NCBI RefSeq assembly: GCF_900101105.1
Contig: NZ_FNGA01000005.1
Coordinates: forward strand, 267,195-331,194
Length of the DNA: 64,000 nt
From: Maridesulfovibrio ferrireducens
Lineage (GTDB): Bacteria > Desulfobacterota > Desulfovibrionia > Desulfovibrionales > Desulfovibrionaceae
Direction: 5' to 3'
Positions 38,401-46,053 of the stretch are shown here, piece after piece. Made by a program: the position numbers and the translations under genes. Position 1 is the first letter of the stretch. Each line of letters begins with the position of its first letter. The notes beneath the pieces were generated by a model. The model did not search any database and had not been told where the DNA came from. It was given only the letters and a program-made list of their open reading frames with translations.

Positions 38401-40349
38401 GCGCACTCCCTATGCCCGGTAATAACACGAGTGATAAAAAACAGATTGTTAAGCCTCAAACCGAGGTGGAAAAGAAAGTTTTGGATGGATTTTGCAGTAT
38501 TCTCAAAAAAAATAATATCAGTATGACCGATAATTTTTTTGATATGGGCGGCAACTCCCTGAAGGCTGTGACCCTTATCTATGAGTTGAAAAAACATGTG
38601 GAAATCGGGGTGAATGATATTTTCAAATATCAGACGCCGGAAAGACTGGCCCGCAATGTCAGACCTCTTGAAAACAATCTAATGAAAAAATTGCTTGAGG
38701 TTAAAGAAAGATTCGGGACCGGACCGGATTCAGAGATCGAAAACTCTTTTGCACAGATGGAATCATCCTATAAAGACCAGTATACTCCATATGAAACGCT
38801 GGATCTTTCTGATCAACAGCAATATGAATCCGTGCTTTTAACAGGCGTTACCGGATTTTTAGGAATTTTCCTTTTAAACGGATTACTGACAACGGGTACC
38901 TCTCGTATCCATCTGATCATCCGATCCAAAGACAGTGATGCGGCCCGTGCAAGGCTTGACTCCAAATGGGAGTATTACTTCAAGTGCGCTATGCCCAAAA
39001 TATACAAAGAGAGAATTCAAATCCATGCCGGAGATCTTTCCAGTGAAAAAATAGGTTTAAACAAAGCCGACTGGGAAAAACTTGCACAGGAAGTCGATTG
39101 TATTATCAATGCTGCGGCCCTTGTAAAACATTACGGGCATTATGAAGAATTTGTAACGGCAAATGTGGTGTCTGCCAGCAACCTGATCGAATTTGCTCTT
39201 CATGGCAGAGATAAAGTCCTACACCAAATTTCAACCACTTCGGTGGGGCTGGGAAATATAGATGATAAAAAGACTTTCCTGTTCACCGAATTTGATACCG
39301 ACGCCGGGCAGAAAACAGATAATTTTTACCTGACCACAAAACTTGAGGCGGAAAAACAGATTATTTCGGCAAGGCAGCAAGGGCTGACAGCCAATATCTA
39401 CAGAGTTTCCAACATTGTTTTTGATTCCATTAACGGACGCTTTCAGGAAAATATCGAAGACAACGGATTTTTCAGGCAGGTGAAATCCTATGTTGCCATA
39501 GGCGCCGTGCCCGAAGGTATGGACAGGAGTGATTTTTCCTTTGTTGATCAGGTTGCCGGAGCAATTCTCACCCTGTTTGACAGGCCTGCACTGTTCAATG
39601 AAATTTTCCATATACAACATGAAACAAAACAAAGTGTTGCCGAGCTGCTGGAAGACCCTGCTCTGAACCTGCCCACACAACGAATGCGTATTCCGCAGTT
39701 TATTGATTTCCTAATGGAAAAATTAAATTTTGACGAATATCGCGAAGATATTGAATCTCTCCTGCTTCATTTAGGCTGGCTGGAGAAAAAGACCGCGCAG
39801 ACAACCACTATGATCAGCTCTGATAAAACCATTCTGGTGCTCAAGAAATTGGGCTTTGAATGGCCATCTCTAAATCCTGAAACAGCCCGCAAATTTGTTT
39901 TGGAAGCTTTAAAAAAACGCATGGAATTTTTGAAGAGTATCAGAGCCTTTACCGGCTTGCCTGCTCAAGCCATAGAAGGGCTGGCGCTTAAATCAAGACA
40001 TGAAGTTTTTGCTGAAAACAGCCTAATTCAAATGGAAGGAGATGCTGCAACAAACATTTTCCTTATTGTAAAAGGGTTTGTTGAGATAAGTAAGCTTTCT
40101 CATTCTGGATGGGCTGGCACTATAAAAATAGCCCATGCCGGTGATTTTGTGGCTATGCAGAATTTTGCCGAAGATAAAGGGGCTAGTATAACAATAGAAG
40201 CGATCATGGGAGAAGCTCAGGTTGTTATTATCAATCGGGAAGCTCTACTTGCTCAAGTTGTTCAAACCCCGGAATTGGCAGTAAAAATCATGCAGGTCAT
40301 GGCCGGTCAGCACAGGGATCTGGAAAAATTGCTGGTATATTCAAGTTAG
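32475..40349 (+). CDS. Two-module NRPS with terminal reductase and C-terminal cyclic-nucleotide-binding-like domain
   Basis: This 2624-residue enzyme is ordered C-A-T-C-A-T-R-cNBD. C1 has HHIVSDG (about 143) and C2 has HHIIMDG (about 1170), both intact. The A domains have YIIYTSGSTG at about 608 and 1634. The T domains have LGGHSL (about 986) and MGGNSL (about 2023). The reductase has TGVTGFLG (about 2122) and the YxxxK motif YLTTK (about 2284), so release is expected as an aldehyde or alcohol. A leading C domain suggests an N-acyl starter. By GrsA alignment from memory, A2 reads D-L-T-K-I-G-E-V-A, close to the Asn code. A1 reads D-A-S-D-T-G-E-V-I, which I cannot assign. Residues about 2490-2624 resemble a CRP/cNMP-binding barrel (IQMEGDAATNIFLIVKGFVEI), but the usual phosphate-binding Arg cassette is not evident. 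An exporter precedes it and a PPTase gene faces it. Confidence 0.9.
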   Translation: MKNEKSEHKLYDLSHPQKRIWYSEKTYPGVGAANLVFLVKFDFKADNTILESAINAVINAHQGIRMRITELTEQETVKPCQYIEPHSDKLFDVYDFHVPGGTAKLKNWSVDQTSQPFEFLDSDLFYFALLRHDDGKSGYYMKLHHIVSDGGTVLLFLRDIKNTYFRFLEGKAADFSMTNSYIDFLNYEQKYLNSARYNEDKLYWEEEMLPLPEEINLSGSRSTDGSMAADKKILAFDNGLRDGMRKWAKENKTSVFKLVYTAVSIYTSRITGIDDFVLPTFNHNRSIKKQYEMAGMFISTIPVRIRMKGDDIFGSLVKTVGDQMNYLIKERQKYPFDELAVNLRDKSGIDPSFFMNVSVIGHQDVLFEDMGFEHIQPPYEAGGLSIHVNPQNKDLLGILELEFDYKNALYSEASIETIFKGICNIISAGIKHPEQKIKDLPIIDKAQINQVIHEFNATEEAYNLETTLVHMFDKQVESYGDSPALVLGDEKLTYNELASKADSLAFKLHEAGVGPETIVGLIAGRRVESIIAMLAILKAGGVYLPIDPKYPEDRILYILKDSGAKLLLAHCDEVPSSYTDNYFDLSDSSLFTAKAEKLPIRTDSKNAAYIIYTSGSTGRPKGVVIEHRSVVNLVNWHSRAYGITAGVKTAEYASFSFDASVSQIFSPLLNGAELHLISEDIRLNPVKINEYLEENQIIYIDLPTPMCEQFLEMCDNNSLKVMTTGGEKLKKYSLPKFRLVDEYGPTENTVISTHIHLDKKWIKSPIGKPVPNTRAYILDRYKNPQPLGVAGELYLAGAGLARGYLNRPELTLEKFVADPFFPGQKMYRTGDLAKWLPDGNIDFLGRIDFQVKIRGYRIELEEIEARIVKLPHVTNAVVDVREDNTGSPFLCAWVETSQENGVSDIQASLKADMPDYMVPAFITAIDTLPMNSSGKVDRRALPEPDLESQRQTEYEPPKTETEKKLALIWEKILGLKKISANDSFLSLGGHSLKALTMQYRIQKVFKINLPISEIFKLQTLRRTAAFIEQLKDSKEDEIKSVPVRSFYPVTSAQKRLYLIHQMGNVDTAYNIPLVMRIQGPLDHVKLGAAIDELVLRHEILRTGFKLENGIPVLKVHQEVTPKRVFAETSPNHVQAQIKDFVKPFDLENAPLFRTALFRESANSHVFVFDVHHIIMDGLSVSILMKELWDIYGGNELPALEFSYKDFSVWQQETNVGGRLPKQQAYWLDVFKGFSQTMEFEADHVRKASMDYSGGRLLFDVPETVKNRLAKVAEKSGVTLFTTMLAAYGIFLMRHTSCTDLVVGIPSSGRTIPEVENMLGMFVGTMPLRLFPDKNTPIKNYLSSVNQTVMGALDNQDYPLEDLVEQLGVKREPGRTPLLDVLFTLREMPSTMKAGELSISPVDYDPGVSKFDQTFEAIIHEEGIQLKIEYKKALFDEETVLGWGDQYIQLLEQICEHPDKTVGEYDIILPRERKFLLEKFNDTSVPCPNQTVTDCFCQQAKRTPDAVAIKQEDRTISFSELDSLTNRLANRLRAEGVSSGQVVGVVGSASIEFIVGILGILKAGGAYVPVDIGYPAERINFMMKEADVRLVLTTSGNDQAQKLAPSLTCLKLEDEQTYSDNDLMPDSGSNPSDPIYIIYTSGSTGKPKGVMVTHKGVLNYLLWVKSCLLQDQVFDVPLYSSLSFDLVVTSVFLPLLTGSRMVIYPGEDKSGLVEKIIRENEVDVLKMTPSHLALLEMVDCQSTRVKKLIVGGENLSTDLCRRVLAKFPQGLSIVNEYGPTEASVACSWHAFNPATDRGGAVPIGIPADNARLYILDEDLRLVPRGAVGELYIAGDGLADCYVNRQDLTDLAFLPDPFISGERMYKTGDLVRMSVQGRIVYLGRKDHQVKIRGYRIETSEIENVLGRYPSVKDTYVLAVAGDNLEDSFLCGYYTGPQEIAPAELKDFLLQELPGYMVPSHLIYLDNIPVTANGKVDRRALPMPGNNTSDKKQIVKPQTEVEKKVLDGFCSILKKNNISMTDNFFDMGGNSLKAVTLIYELKKHVEIGVNDIFKYQTPERLARNVRPLENNLMKKLLEVKERFGTGPDSEIENSFAQMESSYKDQYTPYETLDLSDQQQYESVLLTGVTGFLGIFLLNGLLTTGTSRIHLIIRSKDSDAARARLDSKWEYYFKCAMPKIYKERIQIHAGDLSSEKIGLNKADWEKLAQEVDCIINAAALVKHYGHYEEFVTANVVSASNLIEFALHGRDKVLHQISTTSVGLGNIDDKKTFLFTEFDTDAGQKTDNFYLTTKLEAEKQIISARQQGLTANIYRVSNIVFDSINGRFQENIEDNGFFRQVKSYVAIGAVPEGMDRSDFSFVDQVAGAILTLFDRPALFNEIFHIQHETKQSVAELLEDPALNLPTQRMRIPQFIDFLMEKLNFDEYREDIESLLLHLGWLEKKTAQTTTMISSDKTILVLKKLGFEWPSLNPETARKFVLEALKKRMEFLKSIRAFTGLPAQAIEGLALKSRHEVFAENSLIQMEGDAATNIFLIVKGFVEISKLSHSGWAGTIKIAHAGDFVAMQNFAEDKGASITIEAIMGEAQVVIINREALLAQVVQTPELAVKIMQVMAGQHRDLEKLLVYSS

Positions 40350-40379
40350 TTCGTTTTAGCAGGAAGGAAAAACATTACC

Positions 40380-40415
40380 TCGTGAGGACTGGCCTCCATG
40401 GTCAGTCCCATGAGA
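40380..40415 (+). terminator. Hairpin between the NRPS and PPTase genes
   Basis: CTCGTGAGGACTG and CAGTCCCATGAG pair (two mismatches) around an 11-base loop in the short gap between convergent genes. No strong T-run follows, so terminator activity is uncertain. Confidence 0.35.
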
Positions 40416-40425
40416 CAAATGGGTT

Positions 40426-41115
40426 TCAATCTTTTAGAATAGTTGCTCCGGATAATATAAATCCGTTCTTCACTTCATAGCGGCCATGTATTTTGGAGCA
40501 AACCAGAGAAACTTCAGGTGACTTATGAGTGACGATAACATTAAAAGACAACTCATTAAAATCTAGAGTAATTTCAGCTTGAGCATAATCGATAAATTCC
40601 TGAGTAATCGGAAACTGACATTTAAACGCAGCCTCCTTTGTACTAAAAAATATCTTCGCTAATTTGCTGCGTTCACTGAGAGGATAGCTGGAAAGCCAGA
40701 TAAGCTCTTGCGGAGAACATATAAGCTCAGACAGTTTCCAATCAAGTGGAGAATCAAGCTCTACATCAAGGCCGACACCTTCAATATCATCCTTTTTTGC
40801 CACCGCAGCCGCGCAATATCCTTGAGTGTGCGAGATTGAACCTGTCACGTTGTCCGGCCACCGTGGTGAACGATCTTTATTTTGTAAAATTGCACTATCA
40901 GCCATGCCTAATTGTTTCAAAGCCTGATGCGCACAAACCCGCCCCCCGCAAAACTCCGCCTGCCTTTCAGGCACCGAGTCTGCTACTATTTCCCATTCAT
41001 CTTCATGCAAACTGCTTCTAGATATATGAGGCAAGGATTCTGCTGTAACCACAGAATCGGGAAATAGGATATCAAGAAAAGAATCCTTACAATGCTTTAT
41101 AGACGAGGGCGGCAT
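40426..41115 (-). CDS. 4'-phosphopantetheinyl transferase (EntD/Sfp family)
   Basis: This 229-residue enzyme would load coenzyme A-derived phosphopantetheine onto the NRPS carrier domains. Family motifs are present: an N-terminal EntD-like RQAEFCGGRVCAHQAL, the GSISHTQGYCAAAV strand, the metal-binding Asp/Glu in EGVGLDVEL, and the catalytic FFSTKEAAFK. It is convergent with the NRPS gene, 76 bases away, and travels in the same element, so it probably serves that NRPS. Confidence 0.88.
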   Translation of the reverse strand: MPPSSIKHCKDSFLDILFPDSVVTAESLPHISRSSLHEDEWEIVADSVPERQAEFCGGRVCAHQALKQLGMADSAILQNKDRSPRWPDNVTGSISHTQGYCAAAVAKKDDIEGVGLDVELDSPLDWKLSELICSPQELIWLSSYPLSERSKLAKIFFSTKEAAFKCQFPITQEFIDYAQAEITLDFNELSFNVIVTHKSPEVSLVCSKIHGRYEVKNGFILSGATILKD

Positions 41116-41437
41116 AATAGCTACATCCTAAATTTTAATTTCCAGTACTTTCATAAAGACATGTCTCTACCAATGCTGTGGGCAATTCCGAGGGTTCTAA
41201 ATCAGAAACTCTGCACATAACGAGCTTCACAAGGTATTCATAAAAATTTAAAGCTTCGCCACGCCACCAACATTCAACATTTTTTTAACGAATGGCTTTC
41301 GTGTGAACTATTTTTCTTTTTCATGCGTCCATTTAATCGAATATAAACTCATTCTGTCAAGAAAAGGACGAGATTCTACCTCCCCCCTCCCCCAAAAAAA
41401 GCGGGATAGAAACGGGGCAAAACACCACGCACAAAAA
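41116..41437. other. Intergenic region at the right end of element A
   Basis: These 320 bases lie between the PPTase start and the second att block. It contains C-runs near 41381-41395 and the AAAACACCACGCAC sequence (41419-41433) that also precedes the first att copy. No gene or clear promoter is visible. Confidence 0.5.
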
Positions 41438-41469
41438 AAGAGCTCACAGTCGTAAAACTGTAAGCTCTT
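41438..41469 (-). terminator. tRNA-Leu-type terminator attached to the second att copy
   Basis: AAGAGCTCACAGT and ACTGTAAGCTCTT form a stem around CGTAAA with a T-run in the minus direction. The stem differs from copy 1 (GGGTTTACAGT) although flanks are shared, so the att blocks descend from different tRNA-Leu loci or strains. Confidence 0.7.
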
Positions 41470-41477
41470 GATTTATC

Positions 41478-41533
41478 TGGTACCGGGAGAGAGAATTGAA
41501 CTCTCATGGTATCACTACCGGCGGATTTTGAGT
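41478..41533 (-). other. Integration (att) site copy 2: 3' part of tRNA-Leu(CAA)
   Basis: These 56 bases, on the minus strand, run from the anticodon loop (CTCAAAA, anticodon CAA) through the variable arm (GGTA-GTGA-TACC), T arm and acceptor end to ACCA. They are identical to 63377-63432. No 5' half of a tRNA is adjacent, so it is a duplicated target end, not a working tRNA gene. It is the border of elements A and B, with the intact integrase gene about 230 bases to its right. ATGGGGAA-type repeats between 41660 and 41690 may be integrase arm sites. Confidence 0.85.
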
Positions 41534-41765
41534 ACCGTTCTGGACTCTTTACCCGAGTTTAACTGCCTCATAAGTTCTTTAATTAAAAGAAGAACACTCT
41601 TTAACCTACCTTGTTTGATTTCCCCATAATTTACTGTATCTTGGCCTTCTTTATGGGGAATAGCATGGGGAATATGAGCCATGACCCCACGGAATTAAAC
41701 GGATTAATGAGAGAAAATTGATCACAAATTCCTCTTCCCCACAAACAGGCAAAAAGGACAAGGTT

Positions 41766-42908
41766 ATGGCAGTTAAAAAAAGGAATAAAACCGCATACAA
41801 AGGCGTATTTTACATCACCAGCACCCACCCCACAACCGGCGTAAATGAAAAGATCTTCTACATCCGTTACTATAAAAATGGAAAATCAATCGAGGAGAAA
41901 GCCGGTCGCCAGCATCAGGACCGTATGACACCAGCCAAAGCCAACCGATTGCGGGTGCTCCGCATCGAAGGCAGGGTTGACTCCAATGAAGAGCGTAGAG
42001 AGAAGATCCGTGCAGAACGGGAGAAAATGAACACCAGCCGGTTATGGGAAACATTCTATGATGCTAAGCAAGAAAACAAGAGTATAAAAGACGACCGTAA
42101 TCGCTGGCGGGCATACCTGCTCAAAGATTTTGGTAGAAAAATTCCGGAAGAAATTTCAACAACGGACATAGACAAACTGCGCCGCAAACTACAGGACCGC
42201 GGCCTTGCTCCCGGCACAGTTAAGCAAGGACTTGTCCTGCTCAAACGCATACTTAATTTCGGAGCCAAGCGCGGCCTATGTCAGCCTGTCAATCAGGCCA
42301 AACTTCATTTCGAAATGCCTAAAGTAAATAACATCAAAACTGAAGACCTCACGCCCAGACAGCTTTCATCACTCATGGAAGCCATTGAAACCTCATCGAA
42401 TAAACCTGCTGCGAACATGATGCTTATGGCCCTCTATACAGGCATGAGAAAGGGCGAAATCTTTAAGCTAAGATGGAATGACATTAATTTTAATCGTGGC
42501 TTCATCACACTCAAAGACCCAAAAGGTGGAACTGATCAGCGTATACCTTTGAATAATTTAACCAGATCAATTTTGGAAGACCTGCCCCAAAAAGACAGCG
42601 AATACATTTTCCCCGGTAGAGATAACGGCCCAACAAAAGAAATGCGTATTCCCTTTCGGCGTATATGTGACAATGCGGGACTGGCCAAAGATTTTCGCCC
42701 TATGCACGGACTGCGACACGTCTTTGCCTCTACCCTCGCCAGTTCGGGACAAGTAGACATGTACACTCTGCAAAAGCTGCTCACCCATAAAACACCGTCT
42801 ATGGTTCAGAGATATGCACACCTGCGTGATGATGCCATGATGAAGGCAAGTGAAGTTGTGGGGGATATGTATCAGAAGATGCAGAAATGTGGCGGTCAAA
42901 AGAGGTAG
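41766..42908 (+). CDS. Tyrosine recombinase / phage-type integrase of element B
   Basis: This protein of about 380 residues has an N-terminal arm-type DNA-binding part (TAYKGVFYITS..ATTGVNEKIFYIRYY region) and a core-binding SAM-like domain. The catalytic domain has the expected tetrad: Arg in YTGMRKGEIFKLRW, HxxR in HGLRHVFAS, and the nucleophile Tyr in SMVQRYAHL. ATG 41766 (MAVKKRNK) has AAGGA upstream and is preferred to the in-frame ATG 41718. It lies next to att copy 2 and should catalyse insertion at the tRNA-Leu 3' end. The 3' end of this gene is the source-like sequence of the scrap at 22673-22815. Confidence 0.9.
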   Translation: MAVKKRNKTAYKGVFYITSTHPTTGVNEKIFYIRYYKNGKSIEEKAGRQHQDRMTPAKANRLRVLRIEGRVDSNEERREKIRAEREKMNTSRLWETFYDAKQENKSIKDDRNRWRAYLLKDFGRKIPEEISTTDIDKLRRKLQDRGLAPGTVKQGLVLLKRILNFGAKRGLCQPVNQAKLHFEMPKVNNIKTEDLTPRQLSSLMEAIETSSNKPAANMMLMALYTGMRKGEIFKLRWNDINFNRGFITLKDPKGGTDQRIPLNNLTRSILEDLPQKDSEYIFPGRDNGPTKEMRIPFRRICDNAGLAKDFRPMHGLRHVFASTLASSGQVDMYTLQKLLTHKTPSMVQRYAHLRDDAMMKASEVVGDMYQKMQKCGGQKR

Positions 42909-42976
42909 ACACAGATACAAATTTTATGACTGCGGTTAACTTGAGAAAGCGGTAGTAAAAAAGACAAACAAAAAAA

Positions 42977-43003
42977 CCGGCGCTTCACTCTGTGAAACGC
43001 CGG
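42977..43003 (-). terminator. Terminator of the exported-protein operon
   Basis: CCGGCG..TTCAC and GTGAA..CGCCGG form a strong stem followed by a run of seven T in the minus direction, 13 bases after the last stop of the operon. Confidence 0.88.
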
Positions 43004-43015
43004 ATAAATAATCAA

Positions 43016-44686
43016 TTACCAGCTGGCATCATCTTGACCAGCACCAGAGTAAACTCCGCTACTAGCTCCCGCTCCACTAGAAACGCCTGGATTAGAGTTT
43101 ACAGCGGGCTGAGCCTGATTGGCCTGTGAAGAGACATTACTGCTGGCCTGAGCCTTGGCCTGATTATATGAGGTTTTATCAGCTTTAGCGTTCTGTACAG
43201 CTGAATCATGACCAGCTTTGGTTCCCTTATGAACCTGCTGAGATTTAACGTCCATTATTCTGGTCAGATAATTGGATTCTTCCATCATTAAGGCCTGTCT
43301 AGCAGACTGACCGCTTACCCCATAAATAGAGACATAAATAGTCTGCCCGGAAATGGGATGCTTGACCTTTCGCGAATATAATTTCTGCATTCCGGTAATG
43401 GTTCTATTTTTCATAGACTGAGACAACTCGCTGGCAAAACTTTCGGCAGCCACAGAAGTATCTTTGCCCGTGCCTCCATTGTATGTTTCCATCATCTGCT
43501 CAGCCTTTTCGTATGAAGAAACATCTGCAAAGATGGCTGTTGCCACTTCCTTCTGAGCATTAAGAGAAGATATTCCACGAGCTCTTTTTTCACTGCTGGC
43601 ACTTGATCCAACAGCCGCGGCACCAATTCCTATGAAATAAATGTTGCCTCCATTATCGCGAAACCTACGCCCTCCAGTGGAACAAGACCAATCATTATTG
43701 TTTACATAATCAGTAATACTAATCTTCCCCGGAGGAACAGTCATATTTTCCCCGGCAAGGTAGCCCCTGACAATCTCTTCCATCTTTTTACTCCACATCA
43801 TAACAATGGCAGTATGAAATTTTTCATCGTCAGCGCTCCAAGCTTCAAACTGGCCCAGAACTAATCCGCCCATAAGGGGCATTGCAGCCATAGTTTCTAC
43901 ACTGGATTTCAATGTCTCTTTTTTGGAACCTGTCAAAGCGTTTAACTGGGCTTCAGTCTTATCGTACTCCCCGCGAGCGTCCTGATACCGAGATTTAGCT
44001 TGTTCGAACTTAGCCCTTTTCTTTTCCTCAATCTGCTCGCTGGAATAAGTCTCATCCAACTTTTTGATGGCAGCATCCATAAGCCTGTTCAGACGATCTC
44101 CGAAAGTAGCTCCCTCTAGGGCTGCAGCATCTGCGGCGTTCACGTCTTTAAGCAGAGCCACAAGTCTTTTCCGCTGGGCTTCAATTTTCATCTGCAGTTT
44201 ATCAATTTTTTCCTTAAACTGGGCACTAAGGTCAGTCCCGGGGGTACTTGCCTGATCCATCACACTCATATCAGTTCTGATAAACTTAATAATTTGTGAT
44301 TTGGCATCCAGAGTAGCTTCCATGCTTTTGAGCGATCTTTTAATCATAAAACTGTCATCATAAGAAGGATCTTCACTGTCTAAAACCGAAGTTCCCACAG
44401 CAATGAATGTTTCCTTTTTATCGTTCCAACCTTGCATGTAACCAGCCCGCGACAAAAACTGAGCCACCATATCATCAACACTCATAGCTGGCACAGAAGA
44501 CGGCTGAGAAGTCGCCATAGCCTTTTGGGCTGCATTTAAACTGACATCCTTAGACGCATCTTGAACAACCTGTTCTTCCTGAGCTTTTTCATCTGAGTAT
44601 TCTACTGCAAAGGCAATTGAACTTGCCATCAGCATTACCATGGATACAGCTAATATTCCCGCCAGTTTCGTGGTTCCACTTCTCAT
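43016..44686 (-). CDS. Exported protein of unknown function (DUF6844-like), last gene of a six-gene block
   Basis: This 556-residue protein has a signal peptide (MRSGTTKLAGILAVSMVMLM, cleavage near AFA). The middle (about 130-260) is a long coiled coil (KEKIDKLQMKIEAQRKRL). A domain with GNIYFIGIGAAAVGSS then RARGISSLNAQKEVATAIF follows. This looks like the LPP20/SIMPL-like or DUF6844 region that also occurs in other members of this block. The last 60 residues are a low-complexity Ser/Gly/Ala/Gln tail. It overlaps the previous gene by one base. Function unknown; it is probably a periplasmic or surface-assembly component together with its neighbours. Confidence 0.7.
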   Translation of the reverse strand: MRSGTTKLAGILAVSMVMLMASSIAFAVEYSDEKAQEEQVVQDASKDVSLNAAQKAMATSQPSSVPAMSVDDMVAQFLSRAGYMQGWNDKKETFIAVGTSVLDSEDPSYDDSFMIKRSLKSMEATLDAKSQIIKFIRTDMSVMDQASTPGTDLSAQFKEKIDKLQMKIEAQRKRLVALLKDVNAADAAALEGATFGDRLNRLMDAAIKKLDETYSSEQIEEKKRAKFEQAKSRYQDARGEYDKTEAQLNALTGSKKETLKSSVETMAAMPLMGGLVLGQFEAWSADDEKFHTAIVMMWSKKMEEIVRGYLAGENMTVPPGKISITDYVNNNDWSCSTGGRRFRDNGGNIYFIGIGAAAVGSSASSEKRARGISSLNAQKEVATAIFADVSSYEKAEQMMETYNGGTGKDTSVAAESFASELSQSMKNRTITGMQKLYSRKVKHPISGQTIYVSIYGVSGQSARQALMMEESNYLTRIMDVKSQQVHKGTKAGHDSAVQNAKADKTSYNQAKAQASSNVSSQANQAQPAVNSNPGVSSGAGASSGVYSGAGQDDASW

Positions 44687-46053
44687 TATTGCTTTCCTCT
44701 TATTTGCTGTGTGATTCTTTTAAGAATTTTATTTTCCCCAACCCGGCCACTGTAAAACATGAAATCTGCAATAACACTTGCTGACTCCGTTCTACCCATC
44801 TGACTATAACACTCAGCCAGATGTCCCATCGCTTCGGAGTCAAATTCCCGTATTTGCAAAAGCTGTAGATAAACTACAGAGGCTTGCGCCCACTTATTAT
44901 CTGCCTTCAATATAGCCCCCAGATAATCCCAGACTTTAGGATTAGCTGGAGTTTTATCTGCCGCCTGAATTAAAAGTTTTTTAATTTTATTTTTATCTCC
45001 GTGACTGCGAAAAAGCTTTACTGCTTGCTTAAAATAGCCATCATCAAAAGCGGAGACACCTTCCCCAAAACGAAGATTACCTACAGAAGACATCGACATT
45101 TTAACTGTCTCACCACCGATCGATTGCCATTTTGGAGGTACCATTGAACTACCTCCTGTCAAACTATTCATAGTATCGAGAACGTCCGGATAATTATTGC
45201 CACTCGCAGGCAATGATAATCCTAAAAGAGAAAAGGAACGTTCCGGCTGAGTATTCATAGATCTTTCAGCCATCATTGAAAGAATTTCATAAGAACCAGG
45301 AAGTTTATGAAGATTTTTAGCCTCAATATTCATCTTTCCGTCTAAAAGTTCCTTTAATGCATTCCTTTGAGCTAAGGGACTAGGCTTAAAAGAATAATTA
45401 TCCATGCAGAACTCTTCTGACAAACCTTCTTGAATTGCAAGGGAGGCGAGATGAGGTAGACCTGCATCAAAAAACAGAGTCGCTGCTAAAGAATAGTTTT
45501 CATGCTTAAGCGCATCCTCAAGAACTTGACTGAACACTCTCATGGGATCCGCAGAAACTTGCTTAAGCTGAGCACAAAATTGTTTAAGCTCAACTACAGG
45601 AACAGCAAAGGCATATCTATACCTTTGCTTAACAGGTGCATTTTCCACAACATGTCCATGAAACTGAGCGAAGGACGGAGTTTGAATTTTCTTTTCAAGA
45701 TAGGCTTGAAGAATCTTTCTGGACCGCTCAGGCCAACGACTCAAATCACATTGAACTTTGCCGCATTCTGAGGCCGACCATGAGCGCATCAACTCGCCAA
45801 CTTTAAGCATGGTCTTGGCTCTCATATCACGCACAGAATTGCTGCGATCTTTTCTTTCAAGATCGGCAATAAAAACAACGTAATCAGTTAATGAATACCA
45901 GCCTGAACTCTTATCCTTTAACGAAGACTGATACAACCCAGCCAGTTCAAACACCTTTAAAGGAGCTTGCTGAGCCATCGTTACTGACGGGAAAGCGACC
46001 ACAAACATAACCGCAAGTAAAAAGAGGGAGCGCAGCTTCCCTCTACCAGTCAT
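44686..46053 (-). CDS. Exported TPR-like protein of unknown function
   Basis: This 455-residue protein has a signal peptide (KLRSLFLLAVMFVVAFPSV, cleavage near MAQ). The C-terminal third has helical repeats consistent with TPRs (AFDDGYFKQAVKLFRSHG, PKVWDYLGAILKADNKWAQASVVY, EAMGHLAECYSQMGRTESA). The N-terminal part is not recognised. It overlaps the CsgG-like gene by 11 bases and the following gene by one base, which shows tight co-translation. A scaffold role for the block's exported complex is inferred. Confidence 0.7.
   Translation of the reverse strand: MTGRGKLRSLFLLAVMFVVAFPSVTMAQQAPLKVFELAGLYQSSLKDKSSGWYSLTDYVVFIADLERKDRSNSVRDMRAKTMLKVGELMRSWSASECGKVQCDLSRWPERSRKILQAYLEKKIQTPSFAQFHGHVVENAPVKQRYRYAFAVPVVELKQFCAQLKQVSADPMRVFSQVLEDALKHENYSLAATLFFDAGLPHLASLAIQEGLSEEFCMDNYSFKPSPLAQRNALKELLDGKMNIEAKNLHKLPGSYEILSMMAERSMNTQPERSFSLLGLSLPASGNNYPDVLDTMNSLTGGSSMVPPKWQSIGGETVKMSMSSVGNLRFGEGVSAFDDGYFKQAVKLFRSHGDKNKIKKLLIQAADKTPANPKVWDYLGAILKADNKWAQASVVYLQLLQIREFDSEAMGHLAECYSQMGRTESASVIADFMFYSGRVGENKILKRITQQIRGKQ

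Noticed and set aside
41478..41533. A working tRNA gene
   Set aside because: Only the 3' portion from the anticodon loop is present; no D arm or 5' acceptor strand precedes it. The same holds at 29586 and 63377.
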